Made by a program: the position numbers and the translations under genes | Shown: piece after piece, positions 45,603 to 57,600 of the stretch | How positions within the stretch are numbered: the first letter of the stretch is position 1 | Layout of the letters: every line of letters begins with the position of its first letter | Notes under the pieces: generated by a model | Told to the model about the DNA's origin: nothing | Databases searched by the model: none | What the model saw: only the letters and a program-made list of their open reading frames with translations | Source of the DNA: Branchiostoma floridae | Lineage: Eukaryota > Chordata > Leptocardii > Amphioxiformes > Branchiostomatidae | Direction: 5' to 3' | Assembly (NCBI RefSeq): GCF_000003815.2 | Contig: NC_049980.1 | Coordinates: forward strand, 2,946,740 to 3,010,739 | DNA length: 64,000 nucleotides

Positions 45603-48600
45603 CTGAAATATAAATGCCAACAAAAGGGCTTCAATCTTCTTGAAATCAGAGTTCATTGCAACAACATGTGTACATGAGAAAAAAGAATGTTGATCATGTA
45701 TGCAAATAAGCTGGTACAAATACATCAGGACAGGATGTGCAACATACATGTCTGTACTTTAGATACAGGTTTTCTTTAAATTCTTCCATACTTTAAAAAG
45801 TATGTCTTCTAAGCATCTCAAGCCATTATATCAATATATGTGCATGTACATTTTACATCCTGTTAAAAAAAACCTTTTCATATCAAATTTAAGTCTCTTT
45901 TAACCCTTTTTTCAAATCTTAAGACAGATTCAATTTTTTTCAAGACAGGCAAATCTACAGAATGATATACATTGTCCATATTTCCCTTCAGGCCAGTGAA
46001 CCTAGTACCTTAAATGTAAATAGTTTCATCAGGTTGGTATATTCTTATATTAAGGTAAGTTTAAAGAAGTTCTTTTAACACAACCAAAATAGTACTCACT
46101 TACAACTTTTCGGTGTCTATCAGACACCATCATCAGGGTAGAATAGCTGGATTTACTTCTCACTGCTACTTATGGCTGATGTAGGTGGCGCTGCAGCAGT
46201 GAGTATGTCGTCCCAAACAAGACTCAGTTTGTATCCCCCCCCCACATCTCTGTTCATATCTGGAGCTGACTTCCTGATCTAGACTGCCTCCTTTATCCAG
46301 CGAGTGCGTCTATTTTTCTCTCTACCGACGACTCCAGCCCCCTCCCAGTCTATTACACGATTGTTCCTGTTGATATGGTCGGTGATTTGTTCTCTTCTTG
46401 TAGTCCATGGGCCAGGACCCCAAAAATGGGCATTTGGTACCAAACAAAGGGTGACCTACTTTTTTGAAAAGGTTGATTCCTCTACTTTATTATTTTGAAT
46501 GATAACCATGTCAGATCCTTGGGGTGTACCAACATGTTTCTGAGAGTAGTCTTGCCTCTTGGGCTTTACTGCCATGGCTAGTGCCTCTGTAGTGCCTTTG
46601 ACATACAGTATGATGATCATGCCCTTGGACTTCTGTTCTTCTTTCTTCTTGTCTTTCTTTGGTTTATGTTTGCTACTCTGATGTAGTACTTCTTTGAAAG
46701 TCCAGTCTGGATAGCCACAGAGTGGCTTGTTTAATGTGTTTCATCTCTTGATGTCTGTCTGTGTCATCTGTAGCAACTGTTTTGCAACTGTTCGTCAACG
46801 TTCTGATCACTCCAACTCCTTGGTAGAGGGGATTGTGGGAATTGAAGTCTTCTAAGGTACTGGTCTGTTTGGGTCTTGAGTTTAACGGTTTAACCATACC
46901 GTCAGATCTCCTCACAAGTGAGGTGTCCAGGATGGGCCGAGTGCCCTGATCTTCTACCTCATGGGTAAATGGAGCACACCCCATTTTATTTTAGGTCTCA
47001 GTTTGAGGCTGCGCACCCTCAAGACGAGAGGGCGTCTCTTCCAGGAAATACTTCTGAAGCAGAAAAGCCGTGTATAGGAATGAAGGGTATCCCTCCAGCT
47101 TTACAAACAATCGGGTTTCAGTTTCTTTACCCTCTCTACTTTTCGTAATTTTTAAAAAGTTTTTTCACACAAAAAAATATGTAAAAAATTTGGAATTTTG
47201 ATGTGGAAATAAACCCATCACCTATAGCTTACTCAAGAAAATTACTAATATTGTCAGAAAGAGAATACACCTAGGATTAATCAAGCTGAAAATTGAAAAA
47301 AATCTTAACACTGAGATTTTACAATAACCTGACAAGGCATACACGTAGCAACACTGCTCACAGAACGCATGGACGGTGAGTCTGGGTCAACGGGGCAAAC
47401 CACTTTCAATGCGCAGGCATACAAAAAACTGAGGCTTAGGCCCCAAACCAATTTTCACCTAAAACACATCACTTTTTATGCTTTTCAGCCATGCCAGTAT
47501 TAAATGCCATTTCGCAGCAAATGATGAGAAATTTGAACTCAAACCCAGACCCTAGAGACCCTTTTTGACTTTATTTTGCGCACTACCTAGGACCCCTGTC
47601 GCGGAAGAAATGGTGTGTGCATCGTAAACTTGATATTGCCCATGGGGTCTATTGAGTTCAAATGATCCATTACAATGTAGTTCTTGTTGTGCCCCCCTTC
47701 TTATGACTTCCATGACGTCGTCGTCTACTTATCTCTTCCGGAGTCTTATAGTTCAATGGAGCTGTAGTTATAGCCTGCTGTTCTAGCCATATCATAAAAA
47801 GGTTTGCTAGGAGAGGGGAGACTAGACTTGCCATCCCTGTTGCAAAACGCTGTTGGTAGATGTTGCCTTTAAAACTGAAATAAATAGTGGTCACTACAAA
47901 AGTTAGTAACTCCGGAATGTCCTCCACTTTGAGCTTGGTTCTGTTCTTGAGGTCAGTGTCAGCAAGGAGTCTTTCCTTTATGATGTCTGAAGTCTCTGGC
48001 ACTGGAGTGTTGGTGAGAAGTGAGACTACGTCATGAGACATGAACAATTCTCATCATCTTCCTCAATAATGCTGGCAATTTCTTGTGATGTATTGTAACC
48101 AATTGAACCGTGTGTAATCTGCAATCAGTCTGAGCGGGTTGTTAGGTTTGTGTATCTTAGAAGTGGCATACTTCCTAGGGGTATTCTCTGCCATACGCTA
48201 TAAGTACTTAATATACTGTTCTTCAGTAATTTTCCCCCATCTTTAAGCCTCCAACAGTTTCCTTTTGTTTTTCTGTGTCGGGAAAGTTTTTGTAGATCTT
48301 CTTGTAGGATAACATGTGGCTTACCTTCGATTCATAGTCCTCTGTGTCCATAATCTCTGTCGCTTTTCCTTTGTCCGCTGGCAGTAGCATTACATCCTTG
48401 TCCTTCTTCAACTGCTGTATATGGCCTTTTTTTCTTCCATACTGATGTTGAAATTGGGGAGCTTGGCCTTTTTCAGGACTCCTGCGACCTGTGCTCTGAG
48501 CTGCTGTGCATTGTGAAGCTGTAAGCACAAACAAGCGTTTTCTGTGGCAACAAAATCTGCCACTGGCAGTTTGTCGGGTGTCATCACTGCATAGTTGAGT

Positions 48601-51600
48601 TTCTTCATGCATGATACTGTTCTGATGGCTGCTCAGTACCTTCTTTGAAATGTTGACAACACATTTTTTCAGTTGGTTGCCCCAAAAATTGTCTTTGTCA
48701 CTCTGTTCAGATTGTTTTGAAAGCTGGAGATGGGAAAACTTTTGAAGATGGTGGCTCTTTGTAGCTGTGAACTCTCATTCCCAGTCATTGATAGAGAGGA
48801 AAACAGACAAAGTTGCTGGATAAAGGAGGCAGTCTGGATCTGGAAGTCAGCTCTGGTTATGAACAGAGATGAGTCATGTTGGAATGGCATTCTCACAGGT
48901 CGTTTGAGGATTCTCACTGCTGCAGCGCCACCTACATCAGCTATAAGTAGCAGTGAGAAGTAAATCCAGCTCTTCTACCCTGATGATGGTGTCTGATAGA
49001 CACTGACACGTTGTAAGTGAGTACTATTTTGGTTGTGTTGGAAGAAGTTTACTTCATGAACCTACCTTATCTTTTGGAGTTAGTCTAGTCCAAGGTTTGT
49101 CTGCTCTTCTGTCATAGTCTTGGGCCTCAGCCACCTCCACATAGTCATTAAATGTCAGGATTGCCCTTTGACGAAGTTCCTCAACTGTTGGCCGGAAACT
49201 CAACTTTGGGAAAAGAAAATTTACTGTATCAAAAGGCTTCAGGGTAGAGAAAATATCCTTAATGTACATGTACATGCTGACCTTCCCGCGATCCCACATC
49301 GAAAAACACTGGTGTGAACATAAGTCATCCACAACTAAGCAGACAACGAATCAGTTATCGTCCACCTTGGGTCAAGCACACGTCAAGGCGCTGTAGGCAA
49401 AAGTCAGTATTGCTAACAAAGAACAATCTACATGTATTTATGTCTCATCACCACACTATAGGATAAACTCCTGAAAGCCAACAAGTCACGAGCGAGCATG
49501 ACATGTCAAATACATTGTGTATTTTCCATTCAATCCAATAAATCTTCCCTTTTCAAAACTGCACAAACACAAACATCAGATTCAGATCTTCCAATTAGAC
49601 ATGGTGATGCTAGTTTCACAAAAGGTTTTGTGCCCCAACCCTCAGACTAAATGTTTTCACATGTCAAAACTTTTCATACTTATATTGCATGTATCTTATT
49701 AATAAGATAAAGTTACAGATCATGTACATGTTTGTTAGACATTTGTCCATGGCCACTCATTCCTCAGGAGTGTGCTGTTTCAATGGATTGGACCTGAAGG
49801 CTTGAACCTTTATGTTCCAACAATCATTGATCATTAGGTACAATACTACTACCGTAACATTTGTAGTAGCAATTGTAGCAGGTAAGTTCATTGGAGAACC
49901 TTGTTTCATACCTTCCTGGTCAGTGTTCTCTTCTTTTCCTGCATTTCCTGACGAGCTTCCTCTTCATTCTTAACTGTGGGTGAAATAAAAGTAGTTCAAA
50001 TTAGAAGAGCCAACCAATGAGCAGGCTGATACCCATCTTGGACTACCTGTAAATGTTTACAAAGGAAATCAGGTTTTTACCTCCATGAAATTTCATGGAG
50101 GTTATTTTTTCATTTTAGCATTTGTGTGTCTGTCTGTCTGTGGACAAGATGGAATAGTTTCACACTTGGTGTGTTGGAGGGGTGTGATGAAAGCTGGAAA
50201 TGATTAGATTTTGGGCCCCCTAGCAGCTTTCCTCGGTACTCCAGTGCAACTTCCGGTTTTGCTATCTCATCTTTTGAAAAAGCTATGGTCACGATTTTTG
50301 AGTTTTAGATAGCTCTTGTGGTCGGGAAGAAGTGACTGTGTTTGGGCCCCCTAGCGGCTAGTTTTGGGATAACGGACATTTTTGTCAAAAAACTTCTGAA
50401 GATAACTCAAGAAGGGAACAATGGATGTTCATGATTTTTGGTATGAAGGTACATTTTGAAATACAAAATATCAAGGTACAATTTGAAATACTTATTATGT
50501 AAAATAGGAGTACATTTGGATAATTAATGAGAATATTCTATCATAGCAGTTTTTTCAATGTATCTCTTGTCGGACAAAATATGGTCTTGACATTTGGGTG
50601 GTACATAACTTTCAGTGTCATAACAAAGTCAGGCAAGTTTCGGCCGCCCCACATTTAATTTTTGGACTGCAAGGGCATTTTTGTCAAGACACTCCAAAGA
50701 GGATAACTACAGAAAGGAATGACGAATTGCCATCACTTTGGACATGCAGGTAGCTTAGGCAAAGATGTTCAGAATGATATACACGTTATGCAAATGAGAA
50801 CTTAGTTTCCATAATTAATGAGTACATTGTATAATTCCATTGTTTTCCATGACTGGACTGCAATAAATGTAACACATGTAAATCATGATAGGTAGAATAT
50901 AAGCAGATACCAAATATGCAAATGAGGAACTGATTTGCATGATATAAGGGAATTTTATACTTGTGAGATGTGAGTTGGTCAATTATGAACATCACCATGC
51001 ACAAAGCATGTAAGTGTGTAGTATCCAGCAAGAGCTCTAAATAGTATCCAGTAAAAGCTCTAAATATTTCATGGAGGTATGAAGTCCCCAATCTCTACTT
51101 GCTCATGTTATTCAGGAAGAAATACAGACCTTTCAGTATCCCCCTCTGCTGTAGCTCTTCAGCTGTGGGCCTGAGACTCAGCCGCCTGCAAGAACAGGAC
51201 AGGTGCATGGTAAACCGGATCATACTTACCATAGAAAGAGTAAACCTGGAGTTTACATCATTTCAAGTAAATTGTGAGAGCACCCATTCAACAAAATGAA
51301 AATCATTGAAAAATATCTATAAGGGCAGCTAGGTTAAAAAAAAAGCAACTTTTGACTTAACTTCCTGGTGCAATGAATAGCTGATAAGCTGAAGATAATT
51401 TGATTAATAGATATAATTCTTTTTACCACTTACTTTTAACTTAAGGAATTTTTTTCTTTCACCTCCAATATTCAAAGACGTACTTGTGAGAATTATTACA
51501 TGCCATTTGGAAACATTGCAAATACTCAAACCATTGTTCCCCCATACTACAACATGAGCTTCAGTATTCTACTTCTGATATCAAATCAGCTTATCGTAAC

Positions 51601-54600
51601 ATCTTGATGAGTACACACTTTTAAACTTTTCATAATTTTGAAATGAATACTGTCAGTGATATATTTGTTGAGGAAGGGCTACATTCTTTAATTGAGGTTT
51701 ATCAAAATCTTTTTACCTGACAGCCATGGTCATACATGGTCTGCTGACTCATACCAAATTGGGGGTGCATTAGTCAATCAAGTTAAAGACCAAGGTTGCA
51801 CTACAAAAACATGCATAAATTCAGCTAACATAAACTACCAGACCTAAGTATGGTTGCAACCATCATTGTGTTCACATTGGTGGTGGCAGGCTAAGACTGT
51901 GTAGCAAGTATTGGAGTTTCTCTTGAAAACAGTTTTGAAATGTTTTTTAAATATTTTTTATGGTTCTCCTGTCGATTCGACAGATGAAGCATCTACCTGT
52001 TTTGCCTGACCTGCACATGACTTTTTATGGTGAAGGAGGGGTGTGCAATTCCTTCTCCACCCTCTCGTCTACTGGAGCACTAAGTCTCACAGGGACAGAA
52101 CTGTATGACGCGTGTGAAACGGCTTCAGTAGATGCAGCTTTCTTGTTCCGAGTATCCGTCTCCTAGGAGGACTTCCGACCAAGGATGTAAGGGGTTCCTC
52201 CTACCCCGTGTGCCATGGCGGGTGCCGCTCATGCCCGAACATGCCCCCAAGGCCTGTCTCGGCCACAAAGTCCAGGCCAAGGCCACTAGCCGCAGCTAGA
52301 TACTCATTTACACCTGAGTTAAGTGAGGAAAGTTGTGTAAACTGCCTTTCGCAAGGGCACAAGATCGGTGGCACGGCAGTCGGATTTGAACCCGCCACCT
52401 CTCGGTCTTGAGCCAAATATGCTGCCACTGCGCCACGCGGTCTCAGTCTCTATATTGACTCAGATACAACTTGTACAGACCTAAAGAGTCTATACTGGTT
52501 TCTTCAACTAACAACTAAATGCTACAATTTTAAGTCATATTTTTAGACACAAGTATCAAATTTTAAAGCTTTTTTTGGGGAAGACATTTTATAAGTTTCA
52601 AGTATGCATGTAAGCATGAAGCTTGACAGAGGCTGATTTTTGTGGACCGTTAAAAAAAGGCTTTGAAACTGAAGACCCATACAACGCCCATGCGGGTTTT
52701 CGGAAAAACCTGTCCAGACTGTAGTAGGGCTGCAAAAGGCAAAAACATGTGGGTCTATAGTTTACAACTTAACTTAAGGTTTGAAAAAAGGCCTTTTGGC
52801 TTTACTGTAAATTTCATCAATTTGCAATGTGCATCAATTATTATTACAAATTTAGTGTATGTAAATTTCATCAATTTGCAATGTGCATCAATTATTATTA
52901 CAAATTTAGTGTTAGGCACCGTCTGAATTTAGCTTTAAACTAAGCATTGCCAGGAACCCCCATGCAGACCCCCTTTTCAGACCGGACAGGGTTTTCTGCC
53001 CCATTTTCCTGTCTGGACTGGACAGGGTTTTCCAAAAACCCCAGGTGGGTAGAGATCCCCTACAGAGAGTAATATTTATGATGTTGGGATGATGGTTGGA
53101 GTCTTGCACCCTAACGAAAGTTTTTATAGGGGGAGGACCCCAGGTCCTTTTACAGTACTACATAAATACAGTGACTGTGATTCATAATACCAAGGCTCAA
53201 TTTTCATAGGCTGTACTAAGTCCTTTACCTCCAAATTGAATGTAGAATTTATCTGCAGACTACAGGCATGTATTCCAGCACTGTCCTACCTGTTGAGCTT
53301 TGTTCCGACGACTTCGCGGTTCTCCTGCCGCTCTTTGTCACTGATGCTGGGGATGATGTTCTTCTCGATCAGTTCCCTCCTAGTGGGGCGTTGGCTCAGC
53401 TTCAGTGCCAGACTGTCTTTCCTCGCCACCTTGGCTGCCAGCCCCGACCCTGTACGGGCAAAACTACTTTTACCAACCTTGTATTCTCTCAGATGACTGA
53501 CTCTTGAGGGTGGAAAGTACTCAATCTGCTGAATACTATTTCTGAAATACAGTCAAACCTGTAATATCAGCCACCTTTGCATAGCAGCCACCTGGCCATT
53601 GTGGTCACTTTTTGTCAGTTCCTTGGATTTTTCCCATTGATCTAAACATTAAGAAATCTAAAGTGGTCCCCTGTACACCACGGCCACATGGTTTCTGGTC
53701 CCGTAGATACAGAAACACTGCCTATTGCAACCATGCGGCGACCGTATGTCACCCTGCGCTGAGTTTGAAATCGTAGTTTGCGAGGATTTGGAGTTCCCAT
53801 TTTGACAGTAGCGGAAGGTATGCGTGCTTTGAATGTTAGAGTGCAAGTCTTTGTTGGCTTGTTTACCAACATTGCGCATGGCAATATCAATAATTTTTGG
53901 TAGATTTAGCTTTGGCTAGGTCAGTTTAAATTTTGAGACGACCGAGATAATGCTACTTGGTGAGAAAGATTAGTGGGTACTGAAAATGAAATCATGTGTA
54001 ACTTATTGCTCGATCAGCATTTCTCTATTGTGGCCACGTTTCTCCAGTCCCTTGATTGGCCGCTATAGACAGGTTTGACTGTAACTCTGAAAACTCAAAG
54101 CAATGGCTGCCGAAATGTTGAATGTCTTTTAGAAAGATTCTTGTTGCATGTGTTTACATGTAACCTCAACATCTTTTATCACAAAGGGCTGCTTGTCCTT
54201 ACGAAATCTTTTGCTAATCCTGAAACCAACATAGTTCATTTACATAATTTTCAGAGACATATTACAATATAATTATTTGGAACTATATGCACCCAGTGGA
54301 ATTATGGGAGTTGATGTTACATGTAAGATTATCTTCAACAATTTGGGAAAATGATGCTGTTTCTACGATTCAGGAGCACATGCTTTCCTGGTAGCCAAAC
54401 TGATGCTTAACTTAATCCAATATTGACAAACAAAATGATGCACTAACAGGATGAAAAACCCTAGTACCTTGCTTCCTAGTACAGTAAGGAAGAGCACGTC
54501 ACCGGAACGTACTGCGCCTGCGCGAAAAGTATAGACATGCTAAACGCTGCTAAACGCCCGGTTTACTAAAGGGTCGCATTTAAGAAAGTGTGTGCGTATA

Positions 54601-57600
54601 TAAGGGTAATACTCCGTGTACGTTTTACATGAAACCATGTCTCTAACATATATTGTGCAACAAGCGGGATTTCAATGCAACGTTGACCAAACCAAGCCCC
54701 AAACCACCAGGGTTCGCGCAGGCGCAGTACGTTCCGGTGACGTGCTGTAAGGAAGGTAACTAGATTTAGTAACCTTTCTTCAGCCAATCAGAGTGCGCCA
54801 TTTCCATGACCCCAATATTTGACCCCAAATCAAGATGGCCGCCAAAACCAGGAAGATCCAGGAACTTTGAGGAAGTGGTTGACACATGATGAAATCTGTT
54901 TGCTTTTTGTCTTTTGGTACATTACCGTTTCATATTGTTACTTCCATTTTTTGTGTGTCTGTGTGCCTATCTGAGTGTGTGTTTAAGTTTCCGAATATTT
55001 CTGGTTAGGATAACTTTAGTACCTCTGGATAGAATGTTAATACTAGATGGGAGAGGTGCCCTACTATCAATATTGTAGTATTTACTTCATTAGTAATAGA
55101 CTTATTACATGTAATAGACTTTATAGTAAATACATCGAACAATGTTTATTTTTGACACTCATGTTGATAACATCAATAAAAACATTTATGTACATCGGAA
55201 TTTTAAACTTATTACACTCCTCATCTTGTAGTCCTTGTTCTGTTATGCATACTACATGTACTAGTATATGTTGAGGCTTTCACACAAAACTTGGACCATA
55301 TAGTCATATAAATATAAATTTAATTATTTAATTTAATATAATAATTTAATATATTAAAAAACAGGTAGTGTGCGAAGGTCACAAAGCACTGTCTTAGAGT
55401 CTCTATTGATTAAACATCCTCACACAACATCCATGTATCAACATTAACTTTTGCCTTTTTGGTAGCATAACATTGAGGAACATAGTCATACAAATATAAA
55501 TGATGTACAAAACAGATACCATAGGGCACTGGTAACTTCATTTAGTCCTAACACAACATATCCACATAAACTTTTGCCTCTTATGGTGATATAACACTGA
55601 GGACCGTAGTCATACAAATATAAACCAATAAAATTAGGGAACTTTATATGGTCCCTACACAACTTACAGTATCTTCATTAACTTTTGCCTCTTTGACAGC
55701 ACAACACTGAGGTAATTCTTATATCTAACATTACATAAACAAAGGTAATTTGTGACAGACTAATTAGGTTGGCAGATGGATCAATCCTAACGAGGTTCAG
55801 AAACTGCTCCATATGATGTACCACATTATTGGTAAGTGTTGTTGTCACTTCCACATAGTCTGAATCTTCTTTTCAGTTGGTAGCAGTGGTCCATTTTGTC
55901 ACCTATGGGCAAGCACAATATTTCAGAATGATTGTCACATTTTGAGTGGCATACAAACCCTGCCACAGTAGTCCTACCATCACATATTATCATACATGTC
56001 AATGCCTAGTCATGTCTGCAGAATATTTACTAACACACAAATCTACCTACAAATTACAACAGACTAAGTCCAGCAAAATAGACATTAAAGTACAGCATTT
56101 TTACAAATACTAGTAAAAGGAACAACCAAACTCCATGCATGCGTGAACCCATCCCCAAAATACTGAAGACTAAAATGTCCTTAAAAAAATCATTCAAGTC
56201 ATCAATTTTGTCGCCACAATGATCTCAAAAGTCACACATATTTCATGATTGTGTCAAAATGATATGCAATTGAAAATTACAGATAAAAAACGGCAGGACT
56301 CATGCCCATAGCGATCTCTGCAGAACAACGCCCCCCTCCCCACCTTTAGCCATTATCGCTAAAATTGCGGCTTGTACCCGTTCAAAAAAGGAGGAAATTT
56401 TCTAGAACACCATCAGCCCCAAACCAACAATGTAGAAGCATGGTGGAGACTTTGATTCATTCAAGAAAATTTGTAGATTTGGTTTAACCCGCCGCGAAAG
56501 GCAAATAAAATCATTTTTTCTACGAAGAAACAACCCGCAAGTGTGCAAATGTCCGTGCACTAACAACACGGCTGGCTGTCCCCGACCAAGCAACTGGTCA
56601 ACTTCAAAAACTCAAAAATTCTTTGCATCGCAAGACAAACAAAGACAAAATGGCGGAATCGACTCACGACACCCCAAACAATCACGGAAAAACAACAAAA
56701 ACTACGACAAATTCCATGAAAATAACAAGTTAGACCAGTCAAATCACATGAAAAAATGAAGAAATGGACCGCTTACCCGACGATTTGGCCGCCATTCCGG
56801 CCAGAAATTGTTGATTCTCGTGGTTTTTCGCCGATCAAAATTGGCTTCAGCGCTTTGCCCTTGTTTCCACAAGGGTTCTACAAGACGGATATGACGTATT
56901 TTGACCTTTGAACTGTTCTCCAAGCAGATATAGAGCCAAAATTGGCATTGAAAATGAACGGAGAGATAGCTTGGCATGGAAGGATCGGGTCCGCGGGAAA
57001 AGACGTCATGGCCCGGAGCACACGCTGATTGGCTGAAATTGGCTGAAGGAAGGTTACTAAATCTAGTTACCTTTCCTACTGTAGTACTAGTTGCATAAAT
57101 TACATATTTCAAAGACTGCCTATGACTTTCACATGTATAGAACTATCAATAATTAACTATTCCTTCATTAATTTCATTTGATATTTTTATATTTACATGG
57201 ATGTTGTTCAGTTTATTTGTATAGCAATGGACACAGACTTTTCTTCAAAGCAAAGCAGATCAGGATTTATCTCCACAATACAAAATATAGCAATATACAA
57301 CAAAATGTAGTTCACAACAACCTGAAAAAAGGTATGTAGCACAAACATGGCATTGCTTGTTACACAAAGTGGCCTGAAATAATTTGATTTAGCCGATTTC
57401 CTGCACCACTGACTTACAGTGCCAGAGCCGCCAGATGGACAGCACATGGGCCAGGCACCGCAGCAGTGAGAAGAGGAGCATGGGAAGGGTGTAGGACAGC
57501 CACACCAGGAAGGGGGGGAGTACAGGCAGCAAGTACATCACTGAACACACCCAAACATGGTACGATCCATGATGGGGAGAGTCCAACAGTGATGGGGGAG

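Larger units (their letters stand above)
46077..49039 (-). mobile_element. Penelope-like retroelement with inverted partial copy at its 5' side
   Basis: The outer 30 bases are inverted at the two ends (AACACAACCAAAATAGTACT and its complement), and the homology extends over about 200 bases, so the 5' side carries an inverted piece of the 3' end. On the minus strand the order is an N-terminal [17 protein letters not shown] motif (about 48400), an RT part (47670-48047), a [16 protein letters not shown] stretch (about 46850), then endonuclease-end sequences (RTRWIKEA-like, about 46300). AAGAAGTT occurs on both flanks, a possible target duplication. It sits in the last PHACTR intron, in the sense direction. 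Confidence 0.85.
54482..57081. mobile_element. 2.6-kb inverted-repeat element
   Basis: The left end (CAGTAAGGAAG, then after a nested insertion GTAACTAGATTTAGTAACCT and TTCAGCCAATCAG) is inverted at the right end (AATTGGCTGAAGGAAGGTTA ... CCTTTCCTACTG), with TA flanks. A mirrored start-codon context (ATGGC-GCCAAA) lies inside each end, at 54832-54844 on plus and near 56790 on minus. No transposase recognised. Confidence 0.75.
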
